A stretch of 9,494 bases of DNA from Candidatus Poribacteria bacterium. Its GTDB lineage: Bacteria > Poribacteria > WGA-4E > WGA-3G. The translations under genes were made by a program, and so were the position numbers. The stretch's first letter is position 1, and each line of letters begins with the position of its first letter. Below, piece after piece: positions 1 to 7,051 of this stretch. The DNA is taken from the NCBI GenBank assembly GCA_009845505.1, contig VXZL01000335.1:1-9494 (forward strand), read 5' to 3'. Under the pieces are notes generated by a model that worked only from the letters and a program-made list of their open reading frames with translations, was not told the DNA's origin and made no database searches.

Positions 1-1
1 A

Positions 2-2284
<2,283 letters not shown>

Positions 2285-2305
2285 TCTCGGCGAGATAGAA
2301 GTTGG

Positions 2306-2348
2306 GGCAGTGGACGCGTGGAATTCTCACGCGCCCACGCCCACTGCC
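2306..2348. terminator. GC-rich imperfect hairpin after katG, possible transcript end
   Basis: GGCAGTGG (2306-2313) pairs with CCACTGCC (2341-2348), and CGCGTG (2315-2320) pairs with CACGCG (2328-2333) around the loop GAATTCT. The right arm carries a 7-base bulge (2334-2340). It starts 21 bases after the katG stop, where a terminator would be expected, but no T-tract follows. It may be an RNA-stabilising 3' hairpin rather than a classic intrinsic terminator. Confidence 0.5.
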
Positions 2349-2363
2349 ACCCCTCCAAAATGG

Positions 2364-2387
2364 TAGGTGCGGTTTCCTAACCGCACC
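2364..2387. repeat. Small palindromic repeat element, copy 1
   Basis: TA followed by a perfect 9-bp stem: GGTGCGGTT (2366-2374), loop TCCT, AACCGCACC (2379-2387). It has the same design as the element at 3834-3857 (TAGG, stem, TTTCC-AA, stem). The stem bases differ but stay paired, as expected for a dispersed repeat kept by its fold. It lies in the katG-permease spacer and could also act in transcript termination in either direction. Confidence 0.7.
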
Positions 2388-2441
2388 GGTCTTCCCTAAT
2401 CATCCGTGTCAGTCCACCAATTGAACATAGGACTGTCCTTG

Positions 2442-2466
2442 TAGGAGCGAGTTTTACTCGCGAACC
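2442..2466. repeat. Small palindromic repeat element, diverged copy
   Basis: TAGGAGCGAGTTTTACTCGCGAACC holds a 6-bp perfect stem, GCGAGT (2447-2452) with ACTCGC (2456-2461), around the loop TTT. The opening TAGG and closing AACC recall the other two elements, but stem length and loop differ, so it is a diverged member or a second family. It ends 4 bases before the -35 hexamer of the permease promoter. A small perfect palindrome, AGGACTGTCCT (2429-2439), directly precedes it. Confidence 0.5.
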
Positions 2467-2470
2467 GCTC

Positions 2471-2498
2471 TTGACTTTTTTCTCAAATCTGTTATCAT
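2471..2498 (+). promoter_or_regulatory. Sigma70-like promoter of the MFS permease gene
   Basis: -35 TTGACT (2471-2476), a 16-base spacer, and -10 TATCAT (2493-2498), close to the TTGACA/TATAAT consensus. With the usual 6-7 bases from the -10 to the start site, transcription would begin at about 2505, which is the A of the ATG. The mRNA would therefore be leaderless, which agrees with the lack of any Shine-Dalgarno site. Confidence 0.6.
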
Positions 2499-2504
2499 CT
2501 CCCT

Positions 2505-3827
2505 ATGAAGAACGATAAAAAGACAATCTTCGGTTGGTGCATGTACGACTGGGCGAATTCAGCCTATATCACCACTGTGATCGCCGCTATATTGCCGAAT
2601 TACTTTGCGAAAGCCATTGTAGGCGAAGCCGGTGTTGATATCCTTGGTATGAATATGACTGCTACAACATTATGGGGATATATGTTGGGAACAGCGGCGT
2701 TCTGCGTCTTCCTCTTTGCACCCGTACTTGGGGCGATTGCCGATTTTTCCTCAGCAAAAAAGAGATTTCTTATAGGCTTTGCGTATATGGGGAGTCTCTT
2801 CGCAACGCTGCTCTATTTTTCCAAGTCTGGCGATGTAGGATTGACTGTTGTGTTATTTCTTGGTTCTCAAATCTGCTTTGTCGGCGGTAATGTTTTCTAC
2901 GACGCATTTTTACCGCAGATCGCCTCTGAAGACAAAATGGATTCCGTCTCTGCCAGAGGGTATGCTTTCGGGTACGTCGGCGGATCGCTCCAGTTTGCCA
3001 TTGCACTCGCGCTGGTCGCTATGCAAAAGACCCCAGAGGACCAGGCGATGGCAGCGCGTATCGGGATGGCGATGACAGGCGCGTGGTGGGCAGGCTGGAC
3101 GTTATTGACGATGAAATACCTAAAAGAGGAGAAAACCCCGTATCAACTCCCAGAAGCCTACCGCAACCGACCGAAAACTCTCGCATACCTCTCCCTCGGC
3201 ATCAGTCGAACGATTTTAACGGCGAAAAAGGTCGGACGCTTTAAACACCTCACCCTTTTCCTCGTCGCCTATATGATTTACAACGACGGCATCCACACTG
3301 TCACGAGCATGGCGACGATCTACGGCACTGAGGAGTTAGGACTTTCGACAACTGCATTGATGGTAACGCTCCTGTTGGTCCAAGTCGTTGCAATCGGTGG
3401 CGCGCTGATATTCAGTCGATTGGCGGGCCGTATCGGCGCGAAACGGTCGGTGATGTTTGCATTAGTCCTATGGAGCGGGGTTGTCACCTACGGATATTTT
3501 ATCCACACCGCAACAGAATTCTTCGTTTTGGGGATGATTGTTGGGATCGTCCTTGGTGGAACGCAGGCACTGAGCCGTTCCTTGTATGGTGCGATGATTC
3601 CAGAAAACGCAAGTGCGGAGTTTTACGGGTTCTATTCCGTTTTTAGCAAGTTCTCATCTATTTGGGGTCCCGTAACTTTCGGCGTTATCAAACAGATTAC
3701 CGGCAGTGCCCGCCTCTCGATTATTTCGTTGATGGTTTTCTTTATCGTTGGGTTGATTCTGTTAGGATTTGTGGATGAGGAAAAAGCGAAAGCGGATAAA
3801 CTCGCGTTCCAATTTAGCGATACTTAA
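2505..3827 (+). CDS. UMF1/Atg22-type MFS permease
   Basis: Integral inner-membrane transporter of the major facilitator superfamily, 440 residues, with hydrophobic segments consistent with about 12 membrane helices. Family hallmarks are GWCMYDWANSAY (residues 10-21) near the N-terminus, GAIADFSSAKKR (77-88, an MFS motif A variant in the loop after an early helix), NVFYDAFLPQIA (129-140), and the long conserved block from GGTQALSRS (351) to WGP (389). These are typical of the UMF1 group related to yeast vacuolar amino-acid effluxer Atg22. Bacterial substrates of this group are largely unknown, so none is assigned. The ATG at 2505 is kept because conserved residues begin at position 10, before the next Met (residue 13). 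No ribosome binding site is visible; see the leaderless promoter. The stop TAA lies inside the inverted repeat at 3821-3835. The neighbours give no functional clue. Confidence 0.9.
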   Translation: MKNDKKTIFGWCMYDWANSAYITTVIAAILPNYFAKAIVGEAGVDILGMNMTATTLWGYMLGTAAFCVFLFAPVLGAIADFSSAKKRFLIGFAYMGSLFATLLYFSKSGDVGLTVVLFLGSQICFVGGNVFYDAFLPQIASEDKMDSVSARGYAFGYVGGSLQFAIALALVAMQKTPEDQAMAARIGMAMTGAWWAGWTLLTMKYLKEEKTPYQLPEAYRNRPKTLAYLSLGISRTILTAKKVGRFKHLTLFLVAYMIYNDGIHTVTSMATIYGTEELGLSTTALMVTLLLVQVVAIGGALIFSRLAGRIGAKRSVMFALVLWSGVVTYGYFIHTATEFFVLGMIVGIVLGGTQALSRSLYGAMIPENASAEFYGFYSVFSKFSSIWGPVTFGVIKQITGSARLSIISLMVFFIVGLILLGFVDEEKAKADKLAFQFSDT

Positions 3828-3835
3828 AATAAGTA
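3821..3835. repeat. Inverted repeat spanning the permease stop codon
   Basis: TACTTA-AAA-TAAGTA is a perfect 6-bp inverted repeat with a 3-base spacer. Its left arm holds the last two permease codons' end, including the TAA stop. It directly abuts the palindromic element at 3836-3857, giving two hairpins in tandem. Confidence 0.45.
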
Positions 3836-3857
3836 GGCGAGGTTTCCCAACCTCGCC
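3834..3857. repeat. Small palindromic repeat element, copy 2; possible bidirectional terminator
   Basis: Perfect 9-bp stem: GGCGAGGTT (3836-3844), loop TCCC, AACCTCGCC (3849-3857), preceded by TA as in the copy at 2364-2387. Between the two copies the stem changes from TGC/GCA to CGA/TCG with pairing kept. It lies 8 bases past the permease stop, between convergent genes, where it may end transcripts from both sides. The minus-strand side is followed by a moderately T-rich stretch (TACTTATTTTA). Confidence 0.7.
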
Positions 3858-3863
3858 ATAAAA

Positions 3864-3890
3864 AATCCATGAAATTTGTGTAATCTGCGA
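3864..3890. repeat. Degenerate 9-bp tandem repeat, three units
   Basis: Units AATCCATGA (3864-3872), AATTTGTGT (3873-3881) and AATCTGCGA (3882-3890) fit a loose AATYYRYGW pattern. They are noncoding and lie between convergent genes. A related string, ATCCGTGTC, occurs at about 2402-2410 in the other spacer. Confidence 0.4.
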
Positions 3891-3913
3891 TTCAAACAAT
3901 TAACGTCTCTACC

Positions 3914-3963
3914 AATCGCTAACTGCTAATTGCCAACTGCTAATTGCCAACCGCTAATTCGCC
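3914..3963. repeat. Heptanucleotide tandem repeat (AAYYGCY) running into the tonB-like stop codon
   Basis: Six uninterrupted 7-base units starting at 3914, 3921, 3928, 3935, 3942 and 3949 (AATCGCT, AACTGCT, AATTGCC, AACTGCT, AATTGCC, AACCGCT), then an 8-base unit AATTCGCC (3956-3963). On the minus strand the unit reads RGCRRTT. The array contains the TAG stop (3956-3954) and the final codons of the TonB-like gene. It resembles the short tandem repeats known from cyanobacteria and other environmental bacteria. Confidence 0.75.
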
Positions 3964-4826
3964 AACTCAAAAATAATCGGAATTTCAAGCCGTAAACTGA
4001 ATCCTTCTTGTCCGTCAGGGAACGGTGGATACGGCACGGCATTTCGGACAGCGGCGAGCGCAGCGTTGTCGAGTGCTTTTGATCCGGACGAAATAGTGAC
4101 TTCGGGATTCCGAACCGTTCCATCTTTGAATAGTGTAAACCGGATGGTTGCAGCGGCACCGGCATCCAAACTTCGGACGCGTGGCGGGAAACGTTGCACC
4201 TGTTTAATCCGGTCTCGGACGGCTTTTAGGAACTCGTTAAACGACTGTTTCGCATCTCCCAAGTTCATGGAAGCGAGCTCAAGATTTCCGGGGTCATTGA
4301 ATTCGGTCTGCGCGAGGTTCGTTCCCATATCCAGCCTTGAAACTAAACTCGTGTTCTCAAACTTCGGTGCCTCAAACTTCGGCATCGTTGTAACAACAGC
4401 TGCCTGCCGAGTTCCCGAGAACAGGTTCCGACCGATCCCCACTGTACTAGGTGCCATCACCGGACGTGTAGGAACGTCGTTCGCGAGTAGTGTAAATCGG
4501 GCATTGCCTACTGGAATTTTAGCACTCGTCTTGACAACTTGCCCCTTAGGGGCGCGGACTTGAGAGAACTTCGGTTTTGTGGGTTTCCGTTTGGCACGCG
4601 GCGGTGTTCGGCGTTTCGTCTGTGGTTTTGACGCTTCTAATACCACACTCTCCACTTTATCCTTGTTCATATCTAACACCGTCTTCTGCACAAAATAGAC
4701 CGCTCCGGCGATAATCCCAATTACATGCAGCCCAATTGCGAAGGTACCCGCAATCCGCATTGCTTTCTTTTTCCGCGTTTGCACGGCTTCTCGGTTCTGC
4801 CGTTGAACGTCGGCAATCGTCATCAT
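3954..4826 (-). CDS. tonB: TonB-like energy transducer
   Basis: 290-residue protein with TonB architecture. It has a short basic cytoplasmic N-terminus (1-23), one membrane anchor (about 24-46, AGTFAIGLHVIGIIAGAVYF), and a Lys/Arg/Pro-rich periplasmic linker (about 67-100). A less conserved spacer follows, then a C-terminal TonB domain (about 197-288) with FKDGTV, the ALDNAALAAVRNA helix and YPPFP. TonB proteins carry the proton-motive energy harvested by ExbB/ExbD to outer-membrane receptors. The start is the first of two adjacent ATGs, with GGGAG (4840-4836 on the minus strand) 9 bases upstream. It is the last gene of the receptor cluster, 33 bases after the preceding gene, so it probably serves that receptor. 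No ExbB or ExbD is in the window. The stop codon lies inside a heptanucleotide repeat, so the last residues (LAN) may be repeat-derived. Confidence 0.88.
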   Translation of the reverse strand: MMTIADVQRQNREAVQTRKKKAMRIAGTFAIGLHVIGIIAGAVYFVQKTVLDMNKDKVESVVLEASKPQTKRRTPPRAKRKPTKPKFSQVRAPKGQVVKTSAKIPVGNARFTLLANDVPTRPVMAPSTVGIGRNLFSGTRQAAVVTTMPKFEAPKFENTSLVSRLDMGTNLAQTEFNDPGNLELASMNLGDAKQSFNEFLKAVRDRIKQVQRFPPRVRSLDAGAAATIRFTLFKDGTVRNPEVTISSGSKALDNAALAAVRNAVPYPPFPDGQEGFSLRLEIPIIFELAN

Positions 4827-4859
4827 ATTCTTTTTCTCCCGTTCCTTTCAGCTCAGTAA

Positions 4860-5381
4860 TTAGTCTTCGTAACTCAGTAACTTATATCTGCCGTTTTTAA
4901 CAACGACCGAGCCGAGTACTTCCAGCTCCTGTTTCTCCCCAGCGGCGTTCTGTAACGTCAAAACCGTCCCACGCAAAAGATGGAAGCCATCATAGTTTTC
5001 CTGCGGTTGATCGAAGCGGATACTCACGAACTGTAGGTGCTGCCCGCCGTAGCGATTCATCCACTTTCTCATACCGATGTTACATTTCGTATTCAGATTC
5101 GACCACGCAAATTCACCTGGAAAATTGCTCGGCGGACGACTCGCTGGGAATACCGGCCAAATCCACGCAAGATATTCTTGGCGTTGGACCCGTAGGCGGT
5201 TCAACTGTTCAATGTCTTTTCGATTTAATGCGTCAACGACCGCCAGACCGAGTTGGTCCGGCGAGTCGAGACTCTCTTTCCATACCGACGTCTCACATCC
5301 AACCCAGCTGCTCCAAACGAAAAGCAGGATTAGAAAGATGTGAGATAGAAAAAAAATAGTGCGTTTCCTAATTCTGTGCAC
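4860..5381 (-). CDS. Small predicted lipoprotein or exported protein of unknown function
   Basis: 173 residues from a GTG start; I do not recognise the family. The N-terminus has a basic region (MHRIRKR), a hydrophobic core (about 9-23) and a Cys at residue 29 in SWVGC. This suggests a lipoprotein signal peptide, although Trp at -3 is atypical; a secreted or membrane-anchored protein is the alternative. The mature part has a helix-like segment (DQLGLAVVDALNRKDIEQLNRL), an aromatic and proline-rich middle, and a C-terminal region of beta-strand character (LRGTVLTLQN, ELEVLGSVVVKNGRYKLLSY). That plan recalls small NTF2-like or DUF4878-type periplasmic proteins, but this is only a resemblance. 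The start overlaps the 3' end of the upstream gene by 14 bases, which suggests translational coupling; there is no clear Shine-Dalgarno site. It lies between the beta-helix lipoprotein and tonB genes, so a role in the same uptake module is inferred. Confidence 0.75.
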   Translation of the reverse strand: MHRIRKRTIFFLSHIFLILLFVWSSWVGCETSVWKESLDSPDQLGLAVVDALNRKDIEQLNRLRVQRQEYLAWIWPVFPASRPPSNFPGEFAWSNLNTKCNIGMRKWMNRYGGQHLQFVSIRFDQPQENYDGFHLLRGTVLTLQNAAGEKQELEVLGSVVVKNGRYKLLSYED

Positions 5382-6738
5382 TCGTTGTCCATCCGGTTGT
5401 CCAGTTGTTGGACGGGCTCACGCCCCCGATGAAGTTAACGTTTTCAAAGAAACCATCAGCGGGTGGGGCTGCGGGAGAAACCGCGACGGCACCCGCACCG
5501 GGTGTGAAATTGGGAGCACTCTTATTGAAGGGTGCTGCCAAGTTCGGATCCGTCTCTTCGTTGTAGTTGGCGGCTGCGAAAGCGGCTTCATCAAAACCGT
5601 CGTTGTCTTTTTCGTCGCCGAAATTGCCTTTGCCGTTCTCAAAGAAGATACTGTTTTTGACAACCAGTTTCCCACTATTTGCTTGGGCATGCGTCGCTGC
5701 GTTGTTGATATCAAGACCGACTTTATTGAATCCAGTAACAATGAAATTTGCGAATGTGCCAGCGGCACCTTCACGAATCAGCATACCGTTATCGCTTTCA
5801 GGGCCTGATGGGTCCCCGACGAGCGTGGCGTTGTAGATCGTCGCAGCGGAACGCGGTGTCGCTTCGTTATCTTTACTGCTGTTATCAACTTCAAAACCGT
5901 TATCGGCATCATCACCATACTGCTGTACCACGAGGAACTGCGCTTTACCCGTCCAACCGTCTGTCCAGTCGAAGGAGTCATCGCGCGCCCCTGTAACAAT
6001 GACGTATTTAAGGTTGACAGTGCCGCCGAACATTTCAACGCCGTCGTCTTGGTTCATGTGGACTTGGACGTTCTCAACGATTGTACCCGATCCAACGCCT
6101 TGGAAGGCGATGCCGTTTAGTTCGTTATCAGGGCTAAACTCAATACCTGCATACTCAACACGGACGTAACGCAGCACACCGCTGCTATCCGCAGGGTTAT
6201 TTCCGCCGAACGCACCCGTGTCCCCTTCACCGAACGTTACACCTTGGTTCGTCGGGGCGTTCCCATTGACAATCAAACCGCCCCACTGCCCACGCGCCCG
6301 GCTGCCGATAGCCGCATCACTGGACATAACAATCGGGGCATCCGCTGTACCCTGTGCCATAATTTTTGAACCTTGGGCGATGATGAGTGTGCCATTGGTC
6401 GCTTGCTCACCAAAAATTTGAACACCCGGCTCAATGGTTAACGTCGCACCGCCTTCAACAAACACAGCACCCCGTAGGAGGTAATCGTAAGCCGATGTGA
6501 GCGTTTTATCCGCATTTAGTCTACCTTCCAGTATCACCACTTGTCGTCCATCGACCTCAATAATAGTTTCTTCAGGGACTAATGCTGCTTCGGTATTTTC
6601 AGTATTTTCTTCATCGCTACCACAACCGACGAACCCCAACGCCAATCCGACGGCGAAAATGGCTATTACCTGAAAAAGATAGTTTTGATATAGACCCTTC
6701 GTCCCTGTGGATGCGGGGGTCGACCCAATATTTAACAT
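5368..6738 (-). CDS. Beta-helix-like surface lipoprotein paired with a TonB-dependent receptor
   Basis: 456 residues. A long N-terminal region (1-20) leads to a hydrophobic stretch (about 21-37) and FVGC with Cys39, then an acidic Glu/Asn/Thr-rich linker: a lipoprotein signal with a surface tether. The mature part has repeated short beta-strand segments, such as GATLTIEPGVQIFG (97-110), LIIAQGSKIMAQG, APIVMSS, WGGLIVNG, LRYVRVEYAG, TIVENVQVHMNQDDGVEMFGG (219-239) and LVVKNSIFFENG. This is the pattern of a right-handed parallel beta-helix. The C-terminal NWTTGW motif is typical of this family. Such proteins are often coded next to TonB-dependent receptors and are sometimes misannotated as multidrug transporters. 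No catalytic residues of a polysaccharide lyase are evident, so a ligand-binding role is more likely, but this is inference. The start ATG has AAAAAAGGAG about 12 bases upstream. The gene follows the receptor's natural end by 61 bases. Confidence 0.85.
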   Translation of the reverse strand: MLNIGSTPASTGTKGLYQNYLFQVIAIFAVGLALGFVGCGSDEENTENTEAALVPEETIIEVDGRQVVILEGRLNADKTLTSAYDYLLRGAVFVEGGATLTIEPGVQIFGEQATNGTLIIAQGSKIMAQGTADAPIVMSSDAAIGSRARGQWGGLIVNGNAPTNQGVTFGEGDTGAFGGNNPADSSGVLRYVRVEYAGIEFSPDNELNGIAFQGVGSGTIVENVQVHMNQDDGVEMFGGTVNLKYVIVTGARDDSFDWTDGWTGKAQFLVVQQYGDDADNGFEVDNSSKDNEATPRSAATIYNATLVGDPSGPESDNGMLIREGAAGTFANFIVTGFNKVGLDINNAATHAQANSGKLVVKNSIFFENGKGNFGDEKDNDGFDEAAFAAANYNEETDPNLAAPFNKSAPNFTPGAGAVAVSPAAPPADGFFENVNFIGGVSPSNNWTTGWTTSAQN

Positions 6739-6750
6739 TAGCTAACCAAG

Positions 6751-6754
6751 CTCC
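6751..6754 (-). promoter_or_regulatory. Shine-Dalgarno site of the beta-helix lipoprotein gene
   Basis: GGAG on the minus strand, at the end of an A-rich run, 12 bases before the ATG at 6738. The spacing is somewhat long, but no better start codon lies between. It supports translation from within a polycistronic mRNA. Confidence 0.55.
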
Positions 6755-6799
6755 TTTTTTGTTTTTTTATCCCTAACTGATTGAATAGTCAGGCACCGA

Positions 6800-7051
6800 T
6801 TACAAATCGTAACTTACCCCAAACGAGAACGCTCTGCCCAATTTATACTGAACATAAGTTTCTTCACCTTGCCTAAAAAAGACATAGGGATCGAGTAAGT
6901 TTTTCGCCGAAAAACTAACCTTGAAGTAATCAGCAACGACCCGACTGAAACTCACGTCCAGTTGACCGCGCGGTTGTTCGTAGACATCCGGGACACCGTG
7001 GTTCCCCACTTCAGAGAGCCTACGTCCAAAGATGTTATACGCAATCGCGCT
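6800..7051 (-). pseudogene. C-terminal part of the TonB-dependent receptor, separated by the TAA
   Basis: In the same frame as the receptor upstream, this stretch codes 83 residues from SAIAYNIFGRRLSE through VGNHGVPDVYEQPRGQLD, SAKNLLDPYVFFRQGE and GRAFSFGVSYDL to a TAA at 6802-6800. This is the standard end of this receptor type: the final barrel strands with alternating residues and a terminal strand. There is no frameshift. A GTG at 7009 is in frame but has no reason to be a start, because the homologous sequence runs back to the TAA. It is best read as the disabled or readthrough-dependent tail of the receptor gene at 7052-9494. Confidence 0.85.

Noticed and set aside
3864..3963. CRISPR array
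   Set aside because: The repeats are 7 and 9 bases, directly adjacent and without spacers, so these are simple tandem repeats.
4066..4563. Plus-strand open frame opposite the tonB-like gene (165 codons)
   Set aside because: It is fully antisense to a gene with clear TonB architecture and has no motif or start signal of its own.
6772..6793. Hairpin between the receptor and the beta-helix gene (7-bp stem with a G-U pair on the minus strand) as a terminator
   Set aside because: It is weak, has an 8-base loop and is followed by an A-rich rather than a T-rich run on the transcribed strand. An internal processing site is possible but not supported.
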